Assembly (NCBI GenBank): GCA_038125665.1
Contig: JAYPEI010000002.1
Span: forward strand, 219,603-283,602
Origin: CAILUG01 sp038125665
GTDB lineage: Bacteria > Pseudomonadota > Gammaproteobacteria > Pseudomonadales > Pseudohongiellaceae
Reading direction: 5' to 3'
Length of the DNA stretch: 64,000 bases
How positions within the stretch are numbered: position 1 is the stretch's first letter; every line of letters starts with the position of its first letter. The notes beneath the pieces were generated by a model. That model was not told the DNA's origin. It did not search any database and worked only from the letters and a program-made list of their open reading frames with translations. Positions 1 to 8,578 of the stretch are shown piece by piece. The translations under genes were made by a program, and so were the position numbers.

Positions 1-1
1 T

Positions 2-2050
2 ACCCTCACGCTTGATATCCCTCTGGAGTTCATGCACTACGGTGAGATAACTTATGGGATAGATGAACGCGGGGAGGTTGGCTTGCTAACTCGTAATATT
101 AAGATTCAGTCTTCTGAAGATTCTTTGGAGTCTTACTTTGGTGGTCATGTGATGGCTATGGTAACCAGTAAAATGTTTGTCGATGGGGTTGAGTTAAACC
201 GCATGGGGCAGCACATGGAATTAGCCCGCTACCCAATTCATTGGCACCTTGTGGGAGAGGGAGGAAAAGGGCAATACATAAAGAATACATCAATACACGA
301 TACTTTTAATCGGTGTGTAACTGTGCATGGAACTCACGATTTGAAGATAGAAAATAATGTCACTTATAACACGATTGGGCACTGTTTTTTTATGGAAGAT
401 GGTATCGAAACAGGTAATGAATTCATCAGAAATTTGGCAATTCAAACCAAGTGTCACCCCACGAGACCATGCGTACCAAATAATTTAGCTGCTAATGGGG
501 AAATTGGTACTGAGAGTCGCCAGAATTTAAGAAAAATAAGTTTTTCCGGTGAGCACACTCTGTTACCTTCGGACAATACTGTTTCCTCTTTTTGGATTAC
601 TAACCCGGATAACTCATACATAGATAACGTGGCCGCTGGCTCAGATGAAACAGGATTTTGGTTTTCAATTCCGCAACACCCAAACGGTGCATTTCTGGGT
701 TCAGAATTAAGCATGAATATCTGGCCTAGGAGAACTGCTCTGCGTGCTTTCAAAGGTAATGTGGCTCATTCTAATTTCGATGGCTTCATGATTGACCGGC
801 ACATAGACGAAGATAATACTTTTGGCTTGGCTTCCATTCCTCTACTGCCACTAACAGATCCAGAAGATCTTGAAAGTGAAGTCCTTGAATCTCACTTCGA
901 AAACCTTACTAGCTATAAAAACCGTAATGGTGGATTGTGGGGGAGAGGCGACATGTATGTCTATAGCAACATGAAGCTAGCAGATAACGCTATTGGCATG
1001 ACACAAGCTGCAGGTGATATAGGCAGTCTACCTTTTAGTTCAAGGCTAGTCGACGCGCTAGTCGTAGGTGAAACAGATAATATTGGTAACCCGACAACGA
1101 ATGAAGAGTTGGCATATGGACGTAGTTTGCCTAAACCGCTTATTCCAGATTTCCCTATTCGTGGTTACGAATATTACGACTACCGTGATGATGTTGTGAA
1201 TCCAACTTTCATAAACTTCCAAGATAACTCTAGAAGAAATACTGGCGCGCTCTCCTTTTTGATGTTTACAAGTGCAGGATTGAGTACTAGAAGTACCATT
1301 AGTGGTGCAACTTTTATCAACGCTAAGCCAGTTTATTTCCCAAAGTATGATGCAAGGTTCGATAACGATAATCGTGGGGGTAATTCCTACAGAACGCTTT
1401 CAATCCATGACCTGGATGGTTCAGTGAGTGGTATCCCAAATTCTTATATTTTATTAAACGATGGGGAGAATGATAGTGTTGCTAGTGATGAGACCTGTCA
1501 GTTGAAACCTTCATGGAATGCTACAGTTTGTACTGGCGATATTGGTCGATTAAATCTGTCAGATAGTCGGGGAGAGTTACCTGCAGCTGTAGATCTTGAA
1601 ACTCGTACAGCGCGTTTTGCCTTACTGGCTTCACTAAGCCCAAATGCGCCAGACACTCCTTTAGTTAGGGCTCAACGCTCTGCGCTGTTTTCCAGACGTC
1701 CACCACAAGAGCCTATTAAATTGATGCGAAATGGTCGAGAGTTCAATATTTTCGGAGATCAAAGTACAGTAAAAGCTGGTACGGAGATTCAAGTAAAAAC
1801 TGAAAGAGAGGAGGTTACTCTTAGTGTTAGTGAGTTGGAAGAAGGTGCTTGGTTAATCTTTGAATTACCCGGGTTTTCAAAGTCTGCTTCAGGGGCCCAA
1901 CAACAGAGTATCGATGCATTACACGAAGCTAAGGAGACCTCTTGGTATCAAGAAGTAGATACACTTTGGGTGAAATTAGTGGCCAAGGCACCGATGAAAC
2001 CGGTGGTTCGTCCCACGGATCTGCAGGCAAGCATTACAGTGACGCGTTAA
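2..2050 (+). CDS. CEMIP/TMEM2-like right-handed beta-helix protein (5' end outside window)
   Basis: The reading frame is open to the left edge, so this is the last 682 residues of a larger protein; the first visible ATG (32) is not the true start. The visible part begins just after where a G8 domain would lie. It carries family hallmarks: LLTRNI, GVELNRMGQ, YPIHWHL, NTSIHDTFNRCVTVHGT and YNTIGHCFFMEDG. These match my memory of the animal CEMIP (KIAA1199)/TMEM2/fibrocystin-L family, where the fold is a parallel beta-helix and CEMIP and TMEM2 act in hyaluronan breakdown. No C-terminal membrane anchor is visible; the end is a beta-rich tail. By inference it is secreted or cell-surface and binds or degrades a polysaccharide. 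A signal peptide cannot be checked because the N-terminus is missing. A terminator-like repeat follows the stop. Confidence 0.8.
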   Translation, partial: TLTLDIPLEFMHYGEITYGIDERGEVGLLTRNIKIQSSEDSLESYFGGHVMAMVTSKMFVDGVELNRMGQHMELARYPIHWHLVGEGGKGQYIKNTSIHDTFNRCVTVHGTHDLKIENNVTYNTIGHCFFMEDGIETGNEFIRNLAIQTKCHPTRPCVPNNLAANGEIGTESRQNLRKISFSGEHTLLPSDNTVSSFWITNPDNSYIDNVAAGSDETGFWFSIPQHPNGAFLGSELSMNIWPRRTALRAFKGNVAHSNFDGFMIDRHIDEDNTFGLASIPLLPLTDPEDLESEVLESHFENLTSYKNRNGGLWGRGDMYVYSNMKLADNAIGMTQAAGDIGSLPFSSRLVDALVVGETDNIGNPTTNEELAYGRSLPKPLIPDFPIRGYEYYDYRDDVVNPTFINFQDNSRRNTGALSFLMFTSAGLSTRSTISGATFINAKPVYFPKYDARFDNDNRGGNSYRTLSIHDLDGSVSGIPNSYILLNDGENDSVASDETCQLKPSWNATVCTGDIGRLNLSDSRGELPAAVDLETRTARFALLASLSPNAPDTPLVRAQRSALFSRRPPQEPIKLMRNGREFNIFGDQSTVKAGTEIQVKTEREEVTLSVSELEEGAWLIFELPGFSKSASGAQQQSIDALHEAKETSWYQEVDTLWVKLVAKAPMKPVVRPTDLQASITVTR

Positions 2051-2076
2051 AAAGCTCTGTTTATTTTTAGCTTTTT
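2049..2076. terminator. Bidirectional terminator-like hairpin after the beta-helix gene
   Basis: An 8-bp perfect inverted repeat, AAAAAGCT (2049-2056) and AGCTTTTT (2069-2076), has a 12-nt loop and A/T tracts on both sides. It starts inside the stop codon of the plus-strand gene and also lies just past the minus-strand rpoD-tRNA unit. It could end transcription from both directions. The stem is A/T-rich, so strength is uncertain. Confidence 0.5.
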
Positions 2077-2108
2077 AAAAGAAGAAACCTCTTTAATCCT
2101 TGTAAATA

Positions 2109-2185
<77 letters not shown>

Positions 2186-2223
2186 TTACGCGGTATACAT
2201 GCTTCCGAATTCAGATTAAAGCC

Positions 2224-4080
2224 TTAATCATCAAGGAAGCTACGCAGATGATCTGAGCGAGTTGGATGACGTAGCTTGCGCAGTGCTTTCGCTTCAATCT
2301 GACGGATACGTTCACGAGTAACATCGAACTGCTTACCGACTTCCTCAAGAGTATGGTCGGTATTCATATCAATACCAAAACGCATACGGAGAACCTTAGC
2401 TTCACGAGCTGTTAGTCCAGACAGCACTTCTCGAGTTGCTTCACGCAGGCCTTCTTCCATGGAGGAATCTACAGGTGAGTCTATATTACTGTCTTCAATG
2501 AAATCTCCCAAGTGTGAATCTTCATCATCACCAATTGGTGTTTCCATAGATATAGGTTCTTTTGCAATTTTTAGAACTTTTCGAATTTTGTCTTCACTAA
2601 GGTCCATGCGCTCACCAAGTTCTTCTGGTGTAGGTTCTCGACCCTTTTCATGCAGCATTTGACGGCTGATACGATTCAACTTATTGATGGTCTCGATCAT
2701 ATGTACGGGGATACGAATGGTCCGTGCTTGGTCCGCAATGGAACGTGTTATCGCTTGACGAATCCACCATGTTGCATAAGTAGAGAACTTGAAACCACGA
2801 CGATACTCGAATTTGTCTACAGCCTTCATTAGGCCAATGTTACCTTCCTGGATAAGGTCTAGGAATTGTAATCCACGGTTGGTATATTTTTTGGCTATGG
2901 AGATTACAAGACGTAGATTGGCTTCAACCATATCTTTTTTCGCACGACGGCTCTTGGCTTCGCCGATAGACATCCGGCGGCTAATTTCTTTGATCTCGGA
3001 TATAGTTAGTCCTGTTTCTTCTTCAAGTACAAGCATCTTGCGCTGAGCACGTAAGACTTCAATTTTTACTTTACTCAAAGTTTCGGCATAAGCTTTCTTT
3101 TTCAGGTGAGGTTCAATCCACTTAAGGTCAACCTCGTTCCCAATGAATCCCTTTATGAATATTGAGCGTGGCATCTTTCCGCTCTTAACACAAAGGGTCA
3201 TGATGTTTTTCTCATGACGACGAATACGGCTTAGCGTGAGTCGAATATTGGCTAGCAAGGGATCGAGAGTTTTTGGAGACAACTTGAAGTATTTAAAAAC
3301 CTCGCCAAGTTTCTCCAGAGCGTCTTGTGCCTTAGGATCTGTCCTGGGGGATTTCTTCAAGACTTTCTCAGTCGCTTTAAGAACTTTTCTTAATTCTTCA
3401 AAACGTGCTTTGGCAATTTCTGGATCTGGACCGCTAGAGGTATCATCGTCGTCTGTGGCAGGAGCAGCTGAACTATCTTCTTCCTCTTCCACATCGTCAG
3501 ACACCGCATCGCTATCTTCAGCAGATAGTCCATCATCGACAGTATCTTCGACAACTTCTTCTTCGTTAGTATCAAGGTATCCAGTGATCACATCACCTAA
3601 ACGCTTACCTTCATGTTCCACCATATCGTATTCTTGAAGCACATATTCTACCGAGCCTGGGAAATAGGCCACAGCAGACAAAGTTTCGCGCATACCTTCT
3701 TCAATTCTCTTTGCAATGGCGATTTCACCAATGCGAGTAAGAAGTTCAACAGTCCCCATTTCACGCATATACATGCGAACGGGATCTGTAGTTCTTCCAG
3801 CTTCATTTTCCACAGCGGCCAGGGCAGCCGCAGCTTCGGCGGCAGCTAGTTCATCAGTGGCTTCGCTTTCTATTAGCAATAATTCGTCGGCATCAGGAGC
3901 AGTCTCATAGACCTTAATCCCCATGTCGTCGATCATCTGTATAATGTCTTCAACCTGATCTGGGTCCGAAATAGATTCCGGCAGATGGTCATTAACCTCT
4001 GCGTAAGTCAGATAGTTCTGTTCTTTCCCTTTAGCTATTAGGGCTTTTAGACTGGATTGTTGGGTGCTGATTTCGCTCAT
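2224..4080 (-). CDS. rpoD: RNA polymerase primary sigma factor RpoD (sigma70)
   Basis: This 618-residue housekeeping sigma factor directs core RNA polymerase to most promoters. Region 1.1 is at the N-terminus. Region 1.2 is DPVRMYMREMG near residue 100. A very acidic non-conserved insert (runs of E and D) sits around residues 170-225. Region 2 includes NLRLVISIAKKYTNRGLQFLDL and the -10 melting stretch FSTYATWWIRQAI near 385-445. Region 4 carries the -35-binding helix VTRERIRQIEAKALRKLR near the end. Length matches gammaproteobacterial RpoD. It is the last protein gene of rpsU-yqeY-dnaG-rpoD, with its own promoter-like sequence in the 115-bp gap after dnaG. Confidence 0.99.
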   Translation of the reverse strand: MSEISTQQSSLKALIAKGKEQNYLTYAEVNDHLPESISDPDQVEDIIQMIDDMGIKVYETAPDADELLLIESEATDELAAAEAAAALAAVENEAGRTTDPVRMYMREMGTVELLTRIGEIAIAKRIEEGMRETLSAVAYFPGSVEYVLQEYDMVEHEGKRLGDVITGYLDTNEEEVVEDTVDDGLSAEDSDAVSDDVEEEEDSSAAPATDDDDTSSGPDPEIAKARFEELRKVLKATEKVLKKSPRTDPKAQDALEKLGEVFKYFKLSPKTLDPLLANIRLTLSRIRRHEKNIMTLCVKSGKMPRSIFIKGFIGNEVDLKWIEPHLKKKAYAETLSKVKIEVLRAQRKMLVLEEETGLTISEIKEISRRMSIGEAKSRRAKKDMVEANLRLVISIAKKYTNRGLQFLDLIQEGNIGLMKAVDKFEYRRGFKFSTYATWWIRQAITRSIADQARTIRIPVHMIETINKLNRISRQMLHEKGREPTPEELGERMDLSEDKIRKVLKIAKEPISMETPIGDDEDSHLGDFIEDSNIDSPVDSSMEEGLREATREVLSGLTAREAKVLRMRFGIDMNTDHTLEEVGKQFDVTRERIRQIEAKALRKLRHPTRSDHLRSFLDD

Positions 4081-4141
4081 GGGTTACCAAGTAGTCTACC
4101 GAGAAAACGTCTTCCAAACGGGGGGGGATGAATAGCCGGAC

Positions 4142-4170
4142 ATTATAATAGCCAATGCGCCGAAATTCCA
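4142..4170 (-). promoter_or_regulatory. Candidate internal promoter for rpoD
   Basis: On the minus strand, a perfect -10 hexamer TATAAT (plus-strand 4142-4147) lies about 60 bases upstream of the rpoD start, in the gap between dnaG and rpoD. The -35 is poor (TGGAAT-like, 16-nt spacer). An internal rpoD promoter is known in the E. coli operon; that this one is active is inference. An 8-G run (about 4119-4126) falls in the resulting leader. Confidence 0.45.
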
Positions 4171-4195
4171 CTATGTGACACATTTTAAAATAATT

Positions 4196-6010
4196 TTACT
4201 GCTCCAAAGGTGGCACATCTAATGGAGGGAGTTCGTTGGTTGGCTCTGACTGAAAGTGCGTATGCAGTTTCTGTAGAGTTGCCGCTTTCAATTTTAGCTG
4301 CTGTTGTTGCTGTGTCAGTCCTGTAAGAAGCTCCTTGAATTCATGGGCAAATCCTTCTTTGGGGGTAATCAGCTCTCGGCTCAGCACTTGAGTTAACTGT
4401 TCGCTATAGTCAGTGGAATACAGACGTCCCATTAATTCGTGAGGGGAGGCATCTGGGCTAGAACGAGCTATTTCAATAACCTTAAGCAGCAAGAGGAGGT
4501 CTCTTGTTTGATATTGTTGAAAATCTTCCGGAAGTTCTACCTCTCTAAGTATAGAAGGCTGACGTATGAGTAGGTTCACCATGCGCATAGCAACACTGAT
4601 AGTTTGCGGACGAGAGTTACGTTTTGACTGCTGTGGTAGGGAATTTCTCGAAAGAGTATTAGGTTTTTCAATGTAAGCTGGGGAGTTGGTCAAGTTTGCT
4701 GGGGGGGAAGCTAGTAAGTCATAACGGCTTACCCCTGTGAGCCTGCCTAGTTCGTCTAGCATTAGCTTGGAAAATACTCCCTCAGGAAGTTTTTGCAACA
4801 GTGGTTTAGCAGCACTGGCTAGTTGTGCCTTCCCTTCTGGCGAATCCATATCAAGCTTGGAACTCAGAGTTGAAAACAGAAAGTCTGCAAGCCTTGTCGC
4901 CTGTGCAATCTGCGCCTCGAAGGCTTGCCGGCCTATCGTGCGCACATGAGTATCTGGGTCTTGACCATCTGGCAGAAATAAAAATCGTAGTGATCGTCCA
5001 TCTTCCATCAGTGGAAGCGCCACTTGTAAGGCGCGCCAAGCTGCCTCGCGGCCGGCATTATCACCATCAAAACAGAACACAATTTCACTTGTTTGTTTAA
5101 AAAGAGTACGCAAGTGTTTTTCACTAGTAGCAGTACCCAGTGTGGCCACAGAGTTGTAGATACTATTCTGCGCTAAGGCAATCACATCCATGTAGCCTTC
5201 AACAAGCAAGTATCTCTCAAACTGACGGCGTTGCTGTTTGGCTTCGTATAGACCATAAAGCTCTTCGCCTTTGCGAAACACTTGTGTTTCAGGGGAATTC
5301 AGATACTTAGGTTTCTCATCACCCAAGACTCTTCCACCAAAACCGATTACACGCCCACGCACATCTCGTATAGGATAGATAATACGATCCCGAAAACGGT
5401 CATAATGACTATGACGGTTATTTGAAGTATTTTTATCTCTACCGATGACAAGTCCAGCTTCTTCTAACAGTTTTACGGCCTCAGGCGTGCTACCAAATTC
5501 GCCCATGACGTTTTCCCAACCTGGTGGTGCGTAACCAAGGTTGAAATCACGGGCGATCTCTCCCGTAATTCCTCGTTTTTTAAGATACGAAACAGCACGC
5601 TCTCTTGCGGGGTGGAGTTTCAATTGCTGTACGTACCACTTATTCACCTTAGCCAGTAATTCAAGTGTGGTGTCGTAACGAGATTTGGATGCCTTAGTGG
5701 CTTTGGTTTCTTCCCTTGGTACTTCTACTCCGGCCAAGCGCGCTAATTCTTCTACGGCATCTGGGAAATCTATGTTTTCATAGGCCATGAGAAAGCCTAG
5801 AGCATTCCCTCCTACGCCGCAGCCAAAGCAGTGGTAGAACTGCTTATCTGGTTGAACGCTGAAGGAAGGAGATTTTTCGTTATGAAAAGGGCATAGCCCC
5901 GAATAGTTTTTGCCAGCCTTGCGTAATTTAACACGACTATCAATAACTTCTAGGATATCCACCCTGTTGAGTAGTTCGTCGATAAATTGTTGAGGAATCA
6001 ATCCGGCCAT
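4196..6010 (-). CDS. dnaG: DNA primase DnaG
   Basis: Primase makes the RNA primers for lagging-strand replication and works with the DnaB helicase. I chose the ATG at 6010 (MAGLIPQQFIDEL), ten codons inside the longest frame, because this is the conserved N-terminus; the product is 604 residues. A CHC2-type zinc finger (CPFHNEKSPSF, then HCFGCGVGG) lies near residues 40-65. The catalytic TOPRIM core has LLVEGYMDVIALA near 265 and FCFDGDNAGREAA near 310. A variable, Gln-rich C-terminus is the presumed DnaB-interaction domain. The gene lies between yqeY and rpoD in the macromolecular synthesis operon. Confidence 0.98.
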   Translation of the reverse strand: MAGLIPQQFIDELLNRVDILEVIDSRVKLRKAGKNYSGLCPFHNEKSPSFSVQPDKQFYHCFGCGVGGNALGFLMAYENIDFPDAVEELARLAGVEVPREETKATKASKSRYDTTLELLAKVNKWYVQQLKLHPARERAVSYLKKRGITGEIARDFNLGYAPPGWENVMGEFGSTPEAVKLLEEAGLVIGRDKNTSNNRHSHYDRFRDRIIYPIRDVRGRVIGFGGRVLGDEKPKYLNSPETQVFRKGEELYGLYEAKQQRRQFERYLLVEGYMDVIALAQNSIYNSVATLGTATSEKHLRTLFKQTSEIVFCFDGDNAGREAAWRALQVALPLMEDGRSLRFLFLPDGQDPDTHVRTIGRQAFEAQIAQATRLADFLFSTLSSKLDMDSPEGKAQLASAAKPLLQKLPEGVFSKLMLDELGRLTGVSRYDLLASPPANLTNSPAYIEKPNTLSRNSLPQQSKRNSRPQTISVAMRMVNLLIRQPSILREVELPEDFQQYQTRDLLLLLKVIEIARSSPDASPHELMGRLYSTDYSEQLTQVLSRELITPKEGFAHEFKELLTGLTQQQQQLKLKAATLQKLHTHFQSEPTNELPPLDVPPLEQ

Positions 6011-6099
6011 AGTCACTAAATAATAAGTTATTCGTGGCAACTTAGCACGTTGATAATTTAAGAGAGTATAGATGGGAAAAAATGGACGAAGAGTGAGGT

Positions 6100-6555
6100 T
6101 TAGGGCCCTAAGAGATTCTTAACCAACTTAGAGGCTTCTCCTAGATCACAACGTCCTTGGAGTTGAGGACGTATCAAATTCATTACTGCCCCCATATCAC
6201 GAACAGAGATGGCTCCAGAACTGGCAATGGCAGCTTTGATGATGGCGGTGGTTTCTTCATCTGATAGCTGTTGCGGCATGAAGTCTTGAATTACTTCAAT
6301 TTCCGCCTGTTCTTTGGCGGCTAATTCAGGACGATTGCCGGCTACAAATTGTTTGATAGATTCTCGGCGCTGTTTGACCATTTTATCAAGCAGACTGAGT
6401 GCGCGTTCATCTTCAACATCAATACGCTCATCGACCTCGATACGCTTGAACTCAGAAAGAATTAGCCTAATCGTATTGAGCCGATCCTGTTCACGAGCCT
6501 TCATCGCCTCTTTCATTGCTGAGACGATAGCATTTTTAATGGGGTGGTCGGCCAT
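6100..6555 (-). CDS. yqeY: GatB/YqeY-domain protein
   Basis: This 151-residue protein matches the YqeY family, which resembles the tail domain of the GatB subunit of the tRNA-dependent amidotransferase. Recognisable stretches are KNAIVSAMKEAMKAREQDRL at the N-terminus, VKQRRESIKQF in the middle, and SVRDMGAVMNLIRPQLQGR near the C-terminus. The biochemical role is not firmly established; the GatB similarity suggests tRNA binding. Location between rpsU (21 bp upstream) and dnaG (89 bp downstream) is common in gammaproteobacteria and points to translation-linked co-expression. Confidence 0.95.
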   Translation of the reverse strand: MADHPIKNAIVSAMKEAMKAREQDRLNTIRLILSEFKRIEVDERIDVEDERALSLLDKMVKQRRESIKQFVAGNRPELAAKEQAEIEVIQDFMPQQLSDEETTAIIKAAIASSGAISVRDMGAVMNLIRPQLQGRCDLGEASKLVKNLLGP

Positions 6556-6576
6556 TGGCGGTTTGAACAGTAAGAA

Positions 6577-6792
6577 CTAGTACAGACGCTGGGTACGACG
6601 AGTTTCGCGCGAAACTTTTTTTAGATGACGCTTGACTGCAGCAGCAGCTTTGCGCTTACGAATGGTAGTTGGCTTTTCGTAAAATTCACGACGACGGACT
6701 TCAGCCAGTACACCGGCTTTTTCACAGGAACGCTTAAAACGACGTAAGGCAACGTCGAAAGGTTCATTTTCTTTGATACGCACTACTGGCAT
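6577..6792 (-). CDS. rpsU: 30S ribosomal protein S21
   Basis: S21 is a small, very basic protein of the 30S subunit needed for efficient initiation. The 71 residues match the family in full: start MPVVRIKENEPFDVALRRFKR, a central REFYEKPT, and an Arg/Lys-rich tail. It is the first gene of the rpsU-yqeY-dnaG-rpoD operon; a sigma70-type promoter lies 42-69 bases upstream. In many relatives the divergent neighbour is tsaD; here an ammonia-lyase-like gene occupies that place. Confidence 0.98.
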   Translation of the reverse strand: MPVVRIKENEPFDVALRRFKRSCEKAGVLAEVRRREFYEKPTTIRKRKAAAAVKRHLKKVSRETRRTQRLY

Positions 6793-6812
6793 AGAGTTGT
6801 TTCCATAACTTG

Positions 6813-6866
6813 CTGGCTTTGAAGGTGGCGAATTGTATAGGGTTGGCGCTCTAAATGCAAAGCCAG
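6813..6866. promoter_or_regulatory. rpsU operon promoter (minus strand) within an inverted repeat
   Basis: On the minus strand, TTTGCA (plus 6856-6861), a 16-nt spacer and TATACA (plus 6834-6839) form a plausible sigma70 promoter for rpsU, giving a leader of roughly 35 bases. A 9-bp perfect inverted repeat, CTGGCTTTG (6813-6821) and CAAAGCCAG (6858-6866), brackets it; the second arm overlaps the -35. The repeat could be an operator or a leader structure; that is inference. Confidence 0.5.
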
Positions 6867-6906
6867 TAGACTGCGCAGCTATAAATAATTGTCTGGAGCT
6901 GAAGTA

Positions 6907-8559
6907 ATGTCAAAAAAGGCCATAATTATTAATGGAGAAGGTCTAAAAATTTCTGCACTGATGGCCATTTCTAGGGCTAAAGCTGAAGTAAAAATTACTG
7001 AAGATCAATCAGTTAGAGAAAAAGTTGAGGCTTCTAGTGATTTTATCCTTGATGCGGTATCTAAGAACCAACCAATTTATGGGGTTACGTCTGGGTTTGG
7101 CGCAATGGCCTACAAAGCTATCAGCAAAGACCAAGCCGTAGCACTACAAAATAATATTCCATGGTTTCATAAGGTTGGCACAGGTAATCGAATTGCTACA
7201 AGCGATGTGCGCGCTGCCATCGCTCTGCGTATTAATTCTCATTTACGCGGCGCCTCTGGGATACGTTTGTCTATGGTCGAGCGAATGGCTACTTTCCTGA
7301 ATTTAGATGCTGTACCCCATGTTTACGAGTTTTGCTCTATTGGTGCCAGCGGGGATTTGTCGCCACTGTCTTACATCACGGCTTGCTTAATCGGTTTAGA
7401 TGATGGTTGGAAGTTGGATTACCAAGGTCAAACTATAGGTGCTCGAACATTTGTCGACAAAATAGGCTTGGGTAGAGAAGAGTTGGGTCCGAAAGAAGGT
7501 CTGGCCATGGTGAATGGCACTTCAGTAATGACTGCGATTGCCGCTGGATGTCTTTTTGACATGCATAATTTATTGGGGTTGAGCTTTGGTGCTCATGCAT
7601 TATTGTTCCAAGGTATGTCTGCAACCAACCAAAGTTTTCATCCCTTTATTCATGATCACAAACCGCTGAATGGACAAAAAGTTGCAGCGTCAGTGATGCT
7701 TAAATTACTGAAAGGGTCAGCACTAATCGCCGATGAGTTGGATGGTCAGCATGAATTCCGTGGTGGCGATGAACCGATACAAGACCGCTATTCTTTGCGC
7801 TGTTTGCCTCAGTACATGGGGCCGATAGTCGATGGTATTCGTCAGATTACCGCACAAGTAGAGATTGAAATGAATTCCGCCACAGATAACCCTCTTGTTG
7901 ATCAAGTTCGTGGGCACACATATCACGGGGGTAACTTCCTTGGGCAGTATATTGGCGTGGGAATGGATCAGCTACGCTATCATATGGCACTTCTCGCTAA
8001 ACATCTTGATATTCAAATCGCAATGGCAGCTACACCTGCATTTTCAAATGGATTACCAGCTATGCTAGTTGGCAACCCAGAACGATCATTCAACGGTGGG
8101 CTTCAGTCTCTGCAAATCTGTGGTAATTGCATCATGCCGCAATTGATGTTCTATGGTAATTCTCTCGTGTCACATTACCCAAGTCATGCAGAGGGATTTA
8201 ATCAAAACATTAATTCTCAGGGTTATGGCTCTGCCAATCTCACCCGCCGAGCTGTCGAAATTTTTCAACATTACATAGCAATTTCTCTCCTATTTGGTGT
8301 GCAGTCTGCCGAGTTACGTACCAAGTTGGATTCAGGACACTTTGATGCCGGCAACACTTTATCGGTAGGCACTAAAGATCTCTACTACACTATTTACTCA
8401 ATAATTGGTGCGCAGCAGAGTGCTGAGAAGGCATTAATTCATAACGATGATGAACAGCAAATTGACCAATACCTAGCGGCAATAGTAGATGATCTCCAAG
8501 GGGAGGGAAGATTAGCCAAAACTATGTCAGGCACTGTTGATGAGTTATTACACTTGTAG
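6907..8559 (+). CDS. HAL/PAL-family aromatic amino acid ammonia-lyase
   Basis: This 550-residue enzyme belongs to the MIO ammonia-lyases, which release ammonia from His, Phe or Tyr. The self-processing Ala-Ser-Gly triad is in IGASGDLSPLSYI. Other conserved parts are YGVTSGFGAM near the N-terminus (catalytic Tyr loop), MVNGTSVMTA, and EMNSATDNPL. The ATG at 6907 has GGAG 8 bases upstream and is preferred over an earlier TTG at 6889. At the substrate-selectivity dyad I read Phe-His (PWFHKVG), whereas HALs have Ser-His, TALs His-Leu and PALs Phe-Leu, so the substrate is open. No hut or aromatic-pathway genes adjoin it, and it converges with mltD after 19 bp. Confidence 0.88.
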   Translation: MSKKAIIINGEGLKISALMAISRAKAEVKITEDQSVREKVEASSDFILDAVSKNQPIYGVTSGFGAMAYKAISKDQAVALQNNIPWFHKVGTGNRIATSDVRAAIALRINSHLRGASGIRLSMVERMATFLNLDAVPHVYEFCSIGASGDLSPLSYITACLIGLDDGWKLDYQGQTIGARTFVDKIGLGREELGPKEGLAMVNGTSVMTAIAAGCLFDMHNLLGLSFGAHALLFQGMSATNQSFHPFIHDHKPLNGQKVAASVMLKLLKGSALIADELDGQHEFRGGDEPIQDRYSLRCLPQYMGPIVDGIRQITAQVEIEMNSATDNPLVDQVRGHTYHGGNFLGQYIGVGMDQLRYHMALLAKHLDIQIAMAATPAFSNGLPAMLVGNPERSFNGGLQSLQICGNCIMPQLMFYGNSLVSHYPSHAEGFNQNINSQGYGSANLTRRAVEIFQHYIAISLLFGVQSAELRTKLDSGHFDAGNTLSVGTKDLYYTIYSIIGAQQSAEKALIHNDDEQQIDQYLAAIVDDLQGEGRLAKTMSGTVDELLHL

Positions 8560-8578
8560 GAGAGCGTAATAGGGTAGA

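Noticed and set aside
454..753. 99-residue minus-strand frame inside the beta-helix gene
   Set aside because: It is antisense to a well-supported coding frame and resembles no family.
3236..3637. 133-residue Ser-rich plus-strand frame opposite rpoD
   Set aside because: The Ser/Thr richness is the mirror image of the acidic Asp/Glu region of sigma70; no independent support.
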